20,749 nt of DNA from an uncultured Actinomyces sp. (lineage in GTDB: Bacteria > Actinomycetota > Actinomycetes > Actinomycetales > Actinomycetaceae), in the NCBI GenBank assembly GCA_945949035.1, contig CAMFDH010000004.1, forward strand, positions 1-20,749, written 5' to 3'. The notes beneath the pieces were generated by a model. It was not told the DNA's origin and did no database searches. It was given only the letters and a program-made list of their open reading frames with translations. Below, piece after piece: positions 6,915-14,738 of this stretch. The position numbers and the translations under genes were made by a program. Position 1 is the stretch's first letter; each line of letters begins with the position of its first letter.

Positions 6915-9050
6915 CTATCGACCGAGCGATTCGCGCATTACCTTGAAGAGGCGGTTGCCCTTCTTCTCTGCGAGGTCATCGAGCCAAACGCGTTTGCCGT
7001 CCCCATCGGCCAGTGGGACACACCAGTTGGGGTACTCCTCGTTCGTCCCCGGGAGGTTCTGTGGTCGCTTCTCCCCCACAGCATCGACAAGAGCCGCTGC
7101 CACCAGTCGAGCCGGAGTACGGCAGATGTAGCGGTGCAGACCGTCCATGAATTCTGCATCGTCGGCGCCCTCTGAAATGAAACCATACTCACGGAGGCGG
7201 ACAGCCATTTGCTCCTGCTCCTCCGTATCCTGCTCACGAACCTCGGCGACGTCCTCAACCAGCAGCCCCAGTTCGTTTCGGAGCGTGGTTTGGATGCCCT
7301 CAATGTAGCCCTGGGTTGGTGGCAGGTCGTGGGTGTTGACGGTCCCAAGGATGTCGCGCCGGTAGTGCTCTGCGTGCAGGGGCCAACCCGAGCCTTCCTT
7401 CTCAAACCAGAGCACCGATGTCCCGAAGATACCGCGGGTTCCGAGGTACTCACGAACCCAGGGCTCAACTGTTCCCAGGTCTTCACCGATGATGACTGCA
7501 TCGGCGCGGTGTGCCTCAAGAAGGAGGACCCCAATCATGGCCTCGTGGTCGTAGTAGACGTAGGTGCCGTCGGCTGGCGAACCATCTTCAGGTAGCCACC
7601 AGAGCCGGAACAGGCCAAGAATGTGGTCGATACGCAGGGCGCCAGCTAGCTTGAGAGTGCTTGCGATGACCTTGCGCAGGGGTTCATAACCTAGCTCAGC
7701 CAAACGGCGGGGGTTGTAGGGAGGTTGGCTCCAACTCTGCCCCTGCTGGCTGTACATATCCGGCGGTGCGCCGACGTACATCCCCGGAGCGAAGTCGCCC
7801 CGATCCGCCCAAACATCTGAACCTGCCGGGTGGATTCCCACCGCCAGGTCCGCCATGACACCGATCGGCATTCCCAGATTCTTGGCGATCCGGTTGCTCG
7901 AGGAAAGCTGTTCAAGCGCAACCCACTGGAGCCACTTGAAGAAGGAAATCTCATCCCTATGCTGCTCGGCAAACTCTGCCACGGCAGGTTCATTTGGCGT
8001 TGCGTACTCGTCCGGAAGCTCAATGGTGCCAGCGCTGTTCACCAATGCACACCACAGCGCATACTTCTCTAGTCCCTCTTTCCCTTCGAGGCAGAAGTTC
8101 TGGAACTGGGCTTCGCGGTGGACAGAGCGAGGAGCCCGGTAGACCATCCGCAGCGCCTTCTCTTTAGCTGCCCAGGTGCGATCGCGGTCAAGCAGGAAGT
8201 CGTCGTCCTCGACCATCGCCGTGCCGCGAATCTCTTCGATGGTGTCCCGCTCGCCATCTGGAAGGAGGGCGTACTCAGGCACCAGTTCGGGACGAATGTA
8301 AGAGACATTGAGCCACTGGCGCGTCACGGGCAGGTAGGGCGAGTTTTCGATCGGGGCCACCGGCTCAGCCGCGTGCATGGGGTTCACCAGCAGGAACTCG
8401 GCTCCCTCTTTGGCCGTGATGGCCAGCAGGTCAGCAAGGTCGGCGGCGTCCCCCCCACCCCCGGACGGCCGGGATTGCACCGAGTAGGCCTGGGCATTGA
8501 CTCCCCGGAACCGACGGTTTCCACGCAGCACGGACGGGTCGATTCGCTTCGGAACCACGATCAGCGGGGCGGAAACGGCATCCCGACCATGAACCTCGAC
8601 GAATATGGTGTGGTAACCGAGCGGGAAGGTCCCGGGGACCTCAAACGTTGCTCGACCTCGCCACTCTCCGTTAACTTCACGAGGGGCCACCAGGCGATCG
8701 AGTTGACGCAGATCCCCGGTGGTTCCATCCTCGAGGCGATACCAGACGTGCACCGGATCACCGTGGCGAACGTGGATGGGTAACTCTCCCCAGTTTCCTT
8801 GACGCACAACGGTGCAGGCAGGGAGCGTATCCAGCCACGGCGCATCCTCGGTTGCGAGGATGGCCGCCTGAATTTCTTCGTTTGTAGACTGTGGAGAGAC
8901 ATCTACCCCGAGTGCCTTCAAAACTCGGAGCAGGTTCAGGGTCTCCACCTGTTGCTGCTGCCCAGCCCAGGTCCAAAAGAACGTTGCGACACCGTTCAGA
9001 TCAGCAAGCCGTTTGACCAACTCGTGGTCAATGTCTCCGTTGACGTACAT
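6915..9050 (-). CDS. malQ: 4-alpha-glucanotransferase (amylomaltase), GH77
   Basis: A 711-residue disproportionating enzyme that transfers maltosyl and longer alpha-1,4-glucan segments between chains during maltodextrin or glycogen metabolism in the cytosol. The GH77 catalytic residues are all visible: nucleophile D475 in ALRIDHILGLFR, acid/base E523 in IIGEDLG, and D575 in NTHDLPPTQ. The protein is longer than the ~500-residue Thermus type: about 170 N-terminal residues, including a beta-rich segment at ~80-165, precede the barrel, as in the long actinobacterial and enterobacterial MalQ. The start is supported by AGAGGG five bases before the ATG at 9050. It is a single gene, divergent from tesB, with no maltose transporter or glycogen genes next to it. 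Confidence 0.95.
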   Translation of the reverse strand: MYVNGDIDHELVKRLADLNGVATFFWTWAGQQQQVETLNLLRVLKALGVDVSPQSTNEEIQAAILATEDAPWLDTLPACTVVRQGNWGELPIHVRHGDPVHVWYRLEDGTTGDLRQLDRLVAPREVNGEWRGRATFEVPGTFPLGYHTIFVEVHGRDAVSAPLIVVPKRIDPSVLRGNRRFRGVNAQAYSVQSRPSGGGGDAADLADLLAITAKEGAEFLLVNPMHAAEPVAPIENSPYLPVTRQWLNVSYIRPELVPEYALLPDGERDTIEEIRGTAMVEDDDFLLDRDRTWAAKEKALRMVYRAPRSVHREAQFQNFCLEGKEGLEKYALWCALVNSAGTIELPDEYATPNEPAVAEFAEQHRDEISFFKWLQWVALEQLSSSNRIAKNLGMPIGVMADLAVGIHPAGSDVWADRGDFAPGMYVGAPPDMYSQQGQSWSQPPYNPRRLAELGYEPLRKVIASTLKLAGALRIDHILGLFRLWWLPEDGSPADGTYVYYDHEAMIGVLLLEAHRADAVIIGEDLGTVEPWVREYLGTRGIFGTSVLWFEKEGSGWPLHAEHYRRDILGTVNTHDLPPTQGYIEGIQTTLRNELGLLVEDVAEVREQDTEEQEQMAVRLREYGFISEGADDAEFMDGLHRYICRTPARLVAAALVDAVGEKRPQNLPGTNEEYPNWCVPLADGDGKRVWLDDLAEKKGNRLFKVMRESLGR

Positions 9051-9066
9051 CGAAACCCTCTAGTCC

Positions 9067-9096
9067 GAAAAGTTGTTATTACATACGATGATACCG
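9067..9096 (-). promoter_or_regulatory. AT-rich probable malQ promoter region
   Basis: The segment upstream of malQ is clearly more AT-rich than its surroundings and, read on the minus strand, contains GTATCATCGTATGTAATAAC, with several possible -10 hexamers (TATCAT, TGTAAT). I cannot choose one or assign a -35 box. Confidence 0.35.
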
Positions 9097-9166
9097 GGTT
9101 GGGACCAGCAGCATCCCGAATCTTGAGGTCACCTGCACCACGGTTTGGATTGACGCGAGGGCGGTG

Positions 9167-9172
9167 GACAAT
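9167..9172 (+). promoter_or_regulatory. Predicted -10 box for leaderless tesB mRNA
   Basis: GACAAT lies six bases before the ATG at 9179. The ATG has no ribosome binding site. A TTGACG at 9150-9155 is nearby but too close (11 bp) to serve as its -35. An in-frame GTG at 9164 with a weak GAGG ahead is the alternative start. Confidence 0.45.
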
Positions 9173-9178
9173 AGACCT

Positions 9179-10105
9179 ATGACATCGCCGATTAACGTTC
9201 CACTGATTTCCTCAGAACCCGTGGCTTCCGTGCTGCGGATCCTCAATCTCACCCCCATGATTGGTGACACGTTCGAAGCCCATTCGCTCCCCCAGGTTCG
9301 GCGGGTCTATGGCGGGCAGGTGATTGCCCAGTCCCTGCTGGCTGCCGCAGCAACCATCGAGGACCCCGAGAGACTGCCCCACTCCCTACACTGCTACTTC
9401 CTGCGCGGAGGTGAGCCTTCGGCTCCCTTCGAGCTTTCGGTGGCGCGGCTTCGGGACGGACGTTCCTTCTCGAATCGTAGGGTCGTGGCAAGCCAGGATG
9501 ATCGCGAAATCTTCTCTATGATCGCTTCATTCCAGGGTGCTGAAGCGGGTCTGTGCTTCACGGCAGAAGTCCCCGATGTACCCCGGCCCGAGGATCTCAA
9601 CAGCGCCCTTGAACTGTTCCGAACCATGGAGCACCCGGTGGCTAAGTTCCTGGGTAAGACTGCGGCTTTCGATGTGCGACATGTCCAGCAGTCCCTCTAC
9701 ACGGGTCCGGAGCCCTCACGCAGTGCAGACCAGCAGCTGTGGATGAAGATTCGTTCCGAGGTCCCCGAGAACACCCCGCAGATTGCCCACCGTGCCCTGC
9801 TGGCATACGTCATTGACCAGGTCATGCTCGAACCGGCCCTGAGAACCACGGGACTCTCATGGATGACCCCGGGTCTCTCCCTCGCCTCCCTTGACCACGC
9901 CATGTGGTTCCACGCCGACGTTGATATCAACGACTGGCTGCTCTTCTCGGGCCACGCAGATGCAGTCGGAGGGGGCCGCGGAAAGACGCACACCACCGTC
10001 TACTCCTCTGAGGGAAAGGTGATTGCCACCGCTTCCCAAGAGGGCATGATGCGGGTGGCGGATCCAGAAGCGATCGCAAACTCCCGCTGGGGCTTCTCCT
10101 CCTAG
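9179..10105 (+). CDS. tesB: Acyl-CoA thioesterase II
   Basis: A 308-residue double hot-dog thioesterase that hydrolyses acyl-CoA to free fatty acid and CoA in the cytosol. RRVYGGQVIAQSL (41-53) and LPHSLHCYFLRGG (66-78) are typical of TesB. D213 in LAYVIDQ, S237 in LASLDHAMWFH and Q287 in ASQEGMMR line up by eye with the Asp/Thr/Gln active site of E. coli TesB, with Ser in place of Thr. The start is uncertain: the ATG at 9179 has no ribosome binding site but has a -10 box six bases ahead, whereas a GTG at 9164 would add five residues. It is divergent from malQ, and no lipid genes lie beside it. Confidence 0.92.
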   Translation: MTSPINVPLISSEPVASVLRILNLTPMIGDTFEAHSLPQVRRVYGGQVIAQSLLAAAATIEDPERLPHSLHCYFLRGGEPSAPFELSVARLRDGRSFSNRRVVASQDDREIFSMIASFQGAEAGLCFTAEVPDVPRPEDLNSALELFRTMEHPVAKFLGKTAAFDVRHVQQSLYTGPEPSRSADQQLWMKIRSEVPENTPQIAHRALLAYVIDQVMLEPALRTTGLSWMTPGLSLASLDHAMWFHADVDINDWLLFSGHADAVGGGRGKTHTTVYSSEGKVIATASQEGMMRVADPEAIANSRWGFSS

Positions 10106-10129
10106 GCACGAACCCCCTCAGTTACAGAG

Positions 10130-10168
10130 AAGAGCCGGGACCACCTCCAAAAGGTGGCCCCGGCTCTT
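10130..10168. terminator. Terminator between convergent tesB and ettA
   Basis: AAGAGCCGGG-A-CCACCT (10130-10146) pairs with AGGTGG-C-CCCGGCTCTT (10152-10168), a 16-bp stem with one A/C mismatch and a 5-nt loop. It lies between the two stop codons. The T-tracts are short on both sides, so strength is moderate. Confidence 0.75.
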
Positions 10169-10195
10169 GCTATCTATCGCTTGCTAATCAGGCGC

Positions 10196-11878
10196 TTAGT
10201 CGCGGGTGAGCTTGCGGTAGGTGACCGACTTGGGCCTTGCTGCCTCTGCGCCCAGTCGCTCGACCTTGTTCTTCTCATAGGACTCGAAGTTACCTTCGAA
10301 CCAGTACCACTTGTCGGGCTGCTCTTCCGTACCCTCCCAGGCGAGGATGTGGGTGGCTACGCGGTCAAGGAACCAGCGGTCGTGAGTGACAACCACAGCG
10401 CAACCCGGGAACTGTTCGAGCGCACTCTCAAGCGAACCAAGGGTTTCAACATCGAGGTCGTTAGTGGGCTCATCAAGCAGGAGGAGGTTTCCACCCTGCT
10501 TGAGGGTCAGTGCCAAGTTGAGGCGGTTGCGCTCACCACCTGAGAGAACCCCGGCAGGCTTCTGCTGATCCGCACCCTTGAAACCAAAGGCAGATATATA
10601 GGCGCGAGAGGGCATTTCGACGTTGCCGACCTTGATGAAGTCAAGCCCATCGGAGACAACCTCCCAGAGCGGCTTATCGGGATCAATGCCGGCACGGTTC
10701 TGGTCGACGTAGGAGATCTTGACGGTCTCACCGATCTTCAGGTCGCCGTCATCCAGTGGCTCGAGACCAACAATGGTCTTGAACAGAGTTGTCTTACCAA
10801 CACCGTTCGGACCAATGACGCCGACAATGCCGTTGGGCGGCAAGGAGAAGGAGAGCCCGTCGATGAGGACGCGGTCCCCGAAGCCCTTCTTCAGGTCTGT
10901 GGCCTCAATGACCGTCGAACCCAGACGCGGGCCCGGCGGAATCTGAATCTCTTCAAAGTCGAGTTTGCGAGTGCGCTCGGCTTCGATCGCCATTTCTTCG
11001 TAGCGTTCCAGGCGAGCCTTCTGCTTCGCCTGGCGTCCCTTGGGGCTGGTACGAACCCACTCCAGCTCATCCTTCAGGCGCTTGGCGACCTTCTGGTCCT
11101 TCTTGCCCTGGATCTGCAGGCGACGCTGCTTCTCTTCAAGGTAGGTGGTGTAGTTACCCTCATATGGGTAGAGGTGACCACGGTCGACCTCGGCGATCCA
11201 CTCTGCGACATGGTCCAGGAAGTACCTGTCGTGAGTAATCGCAATGACGGCGCCGGGGTACTTCTGCAGGTGCTGCTCCAACCAGAGGACGGATTCAGCG
11301 TCGAGGTGGTTGGTGGGCTCATCGAGAAGAAGCAGGTCAGGGGCCTCTAGGAGCAGGCGGCACAGGGCAACACGGCGACGTTCACCACCGGAGAGCACCT
11401 TGACGTCTGCATCCCCCGGGGGGCAGCGCAGAGCGTCCATTGCCTGCGCGAGCTGAGAGTCTAGGTCCCAGGCATCGGCCGCATCGATTGCGGTCTGCAG
11501 GTCCCCCATCTCTGTCATGAGAGCGTCAAAGTCAGCGTCCGGGTTCGCCATCTCCTCAGAGATTTCGTTGTAGCGGTGCAGCTTCGACATAATGTCGGCA
11601 ACACCCAGCTCAACATTCTCAAGAACCGTCTTGTCCTCATCGAGCTTGGGTTCCTGCTCAAGGATTCCAACCGTGAAACCCGGGGTCAGCCGGGCCTCAC
11701 CATTCGACGGCTCATCGATTCCCGCCATGATCTTCAGGATCGAAGACTTACCTGCGCCGTTAGGACCAACCATGCCGATCTTGGCACCCGGCAGGAACGC
11801 CATGGTGACATCGTCGAGGATGACCTTGTCCCCATGCGCCTTACGTGCTCGAACCATCGAGTAGATGTACTCAGCCAC
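10196..11878 (-). CDS. ettA: ABC-F translation factor EttA
   Basis: A 560-residue soluble tandem-ATPase protein of the ABC-F family. EttA binds the ribosomal E site and gates entry into elongation according to ATP/ADP levels. The first domain has Walker A GPNGAGKSS (38-46), signature LSGGERRR (162-169) and Walker B LLLLDEPTNHLD (182-193). An arm insertion lies at ~95-145 and the charged P-site tRNA-interaction linker at ~240-305. The second domain has GPNGVGKTT (356-364), LSGGERNR (445-452) and LLLLDEPTNDLD (465-476). The opening AEYIYSMVRARK and the PGAKIGMVGPNG context match EttA rather than drug-resistance ABC-Fs. The start is GTG at 11878, with GGAGAG unusually close (2 nt). It is followed by a convergent terminator. 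Confidence 0.95.
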   Translation of the reverse strand: MAEYIYSMVRARKAHGDKVILDDVTMAFLPGAKIGMVGPNGAGKSSILKIMAGIDEPSNGEARLTPGFTVGILEQEPKLDEDKTVLENVELGVADIMSKLHRYNEISEEMANPDADFDALMTEMGDLQTAIDAADAWDLDSQLAQAMDALRCPPGDADVKVLSGGERRRVALCRLLLEAPDLLLLDEPTNHLDAESVLWLEQHLQKYPGAVIAITHDRYFLDHVAEWIAEVDRGHLYPYEGNYTTYLEEKQRRLQIQGKKDQKVAKRLKDELEWVRTSPKGRQAKQKARLERYEEMAIEAERTRKLDFEEIQIPPGPRLGSTVIEATDLKKGFGDRVLIDGLSFSLPPNGIVGVIGPNGVGKTTLFKTIVGLEPLDDGDLKIGETVKISYVDQNRAGIDPDKPLWEVVSDGLDFIKVGNVEMPSRAYISAFGFKGADQQKPAGVLSGGERNRLNLALTLKQGGNLLLLDEPTNDLDVETLGSLESALEQFPGCAVVVTHDRWFLDRVATHILAWEGTEEQPDKWYWFEGNFESYEKNKVERLGAEAARPKSVTYRKLTRD

Positions 11879-11910
11879 AACTCTCCATTCAGGGGGAAGA
11901 AGACAACGTT

Positions 11911-11935
11911 GCCTATTTTAGGCGTGACTTGTCAC
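11911..11935 (-). promoter_or_regulatory. Candidate ettA promoter overlapped by two palindromes
   Basis: On the minus strand a TAAAAT -10-like box (complement of 11915-11920) lies about 37 nt before the GTG start of ettA. Two adjacent perfect inverted repeats cover it: GCCTA-TTT-TAGGC (11911-11923) and GTGAC-TT-GTCAC (11924-11935). They may be operators or may form an RNA hairpin. The -35 box is not clear. Confidence 0.4.
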
Positions 11936-11964
11936 CCTGGGAACGCAGACAGCACAAGTTCACA

Positions 11965-12522
11965 TCAAGCGGCGCTTAACTCACGCGTTTCGCTGCCTTC
12001 TTTGGGCCCCATCGCCTCTTCAGCGGCGGTCACATCACCATCGACCTCGACGGTTTCAAAGTCCTCGACCTCGGCCTGCTCGTTTTCAGTTGTAGTTTCC
12101 ACCGACCTCGCGGGCATAATCCGTACCTCCGGACCCTCCTGGTCCGTCCGCATCGGCATGAGTCGGCGGTACAGCGAGATACCGAAGCCCATGTCATGGC
12201 CGACAGTGAAGGCATTGATCGCGAGCTCCGAGCGGATCTCTCCCTCACTGTTGATCCAGGCGTGAGCCGCGGGCCGTCCTACGACAACGAGCGGATTTCC
12301 CTTGTGCAGGGACGCAGCCATGTTGTCCGCAAGCGGTCCCCATGCCCTCACGGTGTACCACTGCGGCTCACCGTCTTCCCACTGACCGTTGTCCTTGCGG
12401 CGCGCCCGTGGAACAACCATTCGGAAACGGACGAAGCTCCGTCCGCCGTCCTCTTCACTTCTGTGTAGCGTCAGGTTGGTTCCGACCCGACCTCGCAGCA
12501 CCATCAGATCGCTGATACTCAT
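11965..12522 (-). CDS. ssb: Single-stranded DNA-binding protein, variant lacking acidic tip
   Basis: A 185-residue SSB-like protein. An OB fold spans about residues 1-110: LMVLRGRVGTNLTL, FVRFRMVVPRARR, the characteristic QWYTVRAWGPLADNMAASL (54-72), and GNPLVVVGRPAAHAW. The rest is an acidic, low-complexity tail (about 138-178) that ends in ETRELSAA rather than a DDDIPF-type tip, so recruitment of usual SSB partners is doubtful. The ATG at 12522 is chosen because GGAGAG lies five bases before it (complement of 12528-12533); the open frame runs further upstream but that extension does not look like protein. It lies between orn and ettA in the same direction, 86 nt before ettA and 133 nt after orn, so it could be part of one transcript. 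Confidence 0.82.
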   Translation of the reverse strand: MSISDLMVLRGRVGTNLTLHRSEEDGGRSFVRFRMVVPRARRKDNGQWEDGEPQWYTVRAWGPLADNMAASLHKGNPLVVVGRPAAHAWINSEGEIRSELAINAFTVGHDMGFGISLYRRLMPMRTDQEGPEVRIMPARSVETTTENEQAEVEDFETVEVDGDVTAAEEAMGPKEGSETRELSAA

Positions 12523-12544
12523 GACCACTCTCCATTCACTCTTT

Positions 12545-12558
12545 GACCCCGTGGGGTC
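12545..12558 (-). promoter_or_regulatory. Perfect palindrome in the ssb leader
   Basis: GACCCC-GT-GGGGTC (12545-12558) is a perfect inverted repeat lying about 12 nt upstream of the Shine-Dalgarno of the minus-strand ssb gene. It could be an operator or a leader hairpin that affects ribosome access. Nothing ties it to a known regulator. Confidence 0.3.
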
Positions 12559-12655
12559 GATCTGGCGAATGTCAGCCTCGCAGGAGGCCGCGGCGAGTGG
12601 TTGATGAGCGTGGCCAAGCTGTGGGAAAGCCCGGTTTTGTGGCGCTGTGGAACAG

Positions 12656-13306
12656 CTACTCAGCCACCGCCTGGAACGCGGCCTGTGCGCTCTCAGAGAC
12701 CTCGTCTGCGATGCGGTGATAGGCACCCTTTTCGGCGATCAGTTCATCTGGGAACAGTGCCGTGCGGTAGTACTGCAGTTCAACGATTGAGTCCTGAATA
12801 TCACCCAGCGCGCGGTGTCCCCCGGTCTTTTCCGGAGCGCAGACGTAGACCCTGGGGTACCAGCGCTTCGCCAGCTCCTTGATGGTGGAGACATCGATGA
12901 TTCGGTAGTGCAGGTAGTCGACGACCTCGGGCATGTAGGCCCGCAGGAAGCGAACGTCCTGACCGATCGAGTTACCAGCCACGGGAGCCACCCCGGCCTG
13001 GGGCACCAGTTTCCCGATGTAGTCGAGGACGGTCCTGGTCGCGTCTTCCAGGGAGACACCCGAGTCAAACTCGTTGATCAAGCCCGAATCGGTGTGCATC
13101 TGCGTCACGAACTCACCCATCTGCGCCAGAGCCGCTTCGGATGGTTTGATGACGAGGTCGATCCCCTCCGCAAGAGGGTTGAGATCTGAATCCGTCACGA
13201 TAACCGCAATCTCAACCAGCTCATCTACCGAGGGGTCAAGCCCCGTCATTTCGCAGTCGATCCAGACGATTGGGTTCTTTACTAGGCCATTGTCATTGGT
13301 ACTCAC
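12656..13306 (-). CDS. orn: Oligoribonuclease
   Basis: A 216-residue DEDDh 3'-5' exoribonuclease that degrades RNA dinucleotides and pGpG in the cytosol, the last step of mRNA turnover. The catalytic acids are D17 and E19 in WIDCEMTGLD, D117 in GNSIGQDVRFLR, and H164/D169 in HRALGDIQDSI. The length is a little above the 181 residues of E. coli Orn, as is common in actinobacteria, with an Ala/Glu-rich tail. The GTG at 13306 is preferred: it lies exactly six bases after a TATGGT -10 box and begins just before the conserved NPIVWIDCEMTG. An upstream in-frame ATG at 13327 would lie ahead of this promoter. The gene is divergent from ilvA. Confidence 0.93.
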   Translation of the reverse strand: MSTNDNGLVKNPIVWIDCEMTGLDPSVDELVEIAVIVTDSDLNPLAEGIDLVIKPSEAALAQMGEFVTQMHTDSGLINEFDSGVSLEDATRTVLDYIGKLVPQAGVAPVAGNSIGQDVRFLRAYMPEVVDYLHYRIIDVSTIKELAKRWYPRVYVCAPEKTGGHRALGDIQDSIVELQYYRTALFPDELIAEKGAYHRIADEVSESAQAAFQAVAE

Positions 13307-13312
13307 CAGGCA

Positions 13313-13318
13313 ACCATA
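13313..13318 (-). promoter_or_regulatory. Predicted -10 box for leaderless orn mRNA
   Basis: TATGGT on the minus strand, six bases before the GTG at 13306. No ribosome binding site is present. The possible -35 zone (about 13336-13342) overlaps that of the ilvA promoter. Confidence 0.6.
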
Positions 13319-13361
13319 CGCCGTCATTTGGCCAGGGTCATGTTCCTTCCCTCCCCCCTCA

Positions 13362-13367
13362 TACACT
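13362..13367 (+). promoter_or_regulatory. Predicted -10 box for leaderless ilvA mRNA
   Basis: TACACT lies six bases before the GTG at 13374. No ribosome binding site is present. It lies back to back with the orn promoter, and the two predicted start sites are separated by 67 bp. Confidence 0.6.
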
Positions 13368-13373
13368 GGCGTT

Positions 13374-14717
13374 GTGCACAACTTCGAAGAAACCCCAGAA
13401 GACCCCCAGCTGGTACCCGGCACCAAACTCGGTCGTAAGAATGCGGGAACCATCCCTCACTCGGTATCGGGTCAGGATGTTGACGAGGCCGCAGAGCGCC
13501 TAGCTCACGTGGCAAGGGTGACTCCGCTTCAGGAGATTGAGCGACTATCCGAAGCAACCGGTGCTCGCATCTACGTCAAACGTGAAGATCTGCAGCCCGT
13601 TCGCTCCTTCAAGCTTCGTGGCGCCTACAACGCCATGGCCCAGCTTTCAGAGTCAGAGCGACAGGCAGGCGTCATTTGTGCCTCGGCAGGAAACCACGCA
13701 CAGGGTGTCGCCATGGCCTGCGCAAGACTCGGTATTCACGGGACGATCTTCCTTCCCTCCTCTACTCCGCGGCAGAAGCGCCAGCGAATCGCCACCATCG
13801 GCGGATCGTGGATCTCGATGCGCTTCGTTGACGGAACTTTCGATGAGACCCAGGCAATTGCCCTAGAGGAAGCCAAGGAAACCTGGAAGACCTATATCCA
13901 TCCCTACGATGATCCAGCGGTCATAGCGGGCCAGGGTTCGGTCGCCAAAGAAATCAGTGAGCAACTCGGGGACGCCCTTTCCACCGTTGTCATCCCGGTT
14001 GGTGGTGGCGGACTAATCGCAGGTATGGCTGCCTGGCTGCATGAGAACCGACCGGATGTGCACATCATCGGGGTTGAGTCCGCCGGGGCAGCTTCCACAC
14101 GTGCGGCACTCGAAGCCGGAACTGCCGTCGACCTCCCCCGCGTCGACATGTTCGTTGACGGTACCGCCGTGGGTCGCGCGGGCAAGTACACCTATGAAAT
14201 CGTGCGCGACCTGGTTGACGAGGTCGTCGTAGTTCCAGAGGGCGCAGTCTGCACGGAGATGCTCGACCTCTACCACCTGGACGGAATCATCGCGGAGCCA
14301 GCCGGTGCGCTCGCAACCACGGCGATCTCCATGTCTGCCGCGGGTCTGCTCAGTGATTTCACGCAGGGAGGCGTAACCGTCGGGATCCTTTCGGGCGGCA
14401 ACAACGACCTCACCCGTTACAACGAAGTGCAGGAACGCTCGCAGGTCTACCGCAATCTTCGCCACTACTTCCTGGTGTCATTCCCCCAGCGACCCGGCGC
14501 CCTTCGGGAGTTCCTCGACGACGTCCTCGGCCCAGAAGATGACATCCTCTACTTCGAGTACACCAAACGGAACAACCGTGAGACCGGGCCCGCCCTCGTC
14601 GGAATCGACACCGGGTCAGAAACGTCGCTGGTGGAGTTGCGCGCGAGGATGGCCCAGTCCGACCTCAACATTCAGGAACTTGACGCTGATTCGGAACTGC
14701 TTCGCTTCATGGTTTAG
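13374..14717 (+). CDS. ilvA: Threonine ammonia-lyase, biosynthetic
   Basis: A 447-residue PLP enzyme that converts L-threonine to 2-oxobutanoate and ammonia, the first step of isoleucine synthesis. The PLP lysine is K81 in VRSFKLRGAYNAM; the SAGNHAQGVA substrate loop is at 105-114 and the phosphate-binding glycine loop PVGGGGLIAG at 209-218. A single ACT-like domain (~364-447) follows, opening HYFLVSFPQRPGALREFL, as in the corynebacterial enzyme; it is the expected site of isoleucine feedback. The open frame extends upstream to about 13074, but that part overlaps orn and is not protein-like. GTG 13374 is chosen from the homologous N-terminus and the -10 box six bases ahead. A leaderless mRNA would rule out a leader-peptide attenuator. 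Confidence 0.94.
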   Translation: MHNFEETPEDPQLVPGTKLGRKNAGTIPHSVSGQDVDEAAERLAHVARVTPLQEIERLSEATGARIYVKREDLQPVRSFKLRGAYNAMAQLSESERQAGVICASAGNHAQGVAMACARLGIHGTIFLPSSTPRQKRQRIATIGGSWISMRFVDGTFDETQAIALEEAKETWKTYIHPYDDPAVIAGQGSVAKEISEQLGDALSTVVIPVGGGGLIAGMAAWLHENRPDVHIIGVESAGAASTRAALEAGTAVDLPRVDMFVDGTAVGRAGKYTYEIVRDLVDEVVVVPEGAVCTEMLDLYHLDGIIAEPAGALATTAISMSAAGLLSDFTQGGVTVGILSGGNNDLTRYNEVQERSQVYRNLRHYFLVSFPQRPGALREFLDDVLGPEDDILYFEYTKRNNRETGPALVGIDTGSETSLVELRARMAQSDLNIQELDADSELLRFMV

Positions 14718-14718
14718 C

Positions 14719-14735
14719 GGGCCGGAGGATGGCCC
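14719..14735. terminator. Short hairpin between convergent ilvA and SDR gene
   Basis: GGGCC (14719-14723) pairs with GGCCC (14731-14735) over a 7-nt loop, in the 21-nt gap between the two stop codons. There is no T-run, so its activity as a terminator is doubtful. Confidence 0.25.
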
Positions 14736-14738
14736 AAC

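Noticed and set aside
8118..8783. 221-codon open frame on the plus strand
   Set aside because: It is opposite malQ and does not resemble a protein family; a shadow of the true gene.
12523..12726. 68-codon N-terminal extension of the minus-strand ssb
   Set aside because: It is Arg/Ser/Ala-rich without family match, runs into orn, and a good Shine-Dalgarno supports the ATG at 12522.
13074..13373. 100-codon N-terminal extension of ilvA
   Set aside because: It overlaps the antisense coding sequence of orn and lies upstream of the predicted ilvA promoter; the conserved protein begins at about 13374.
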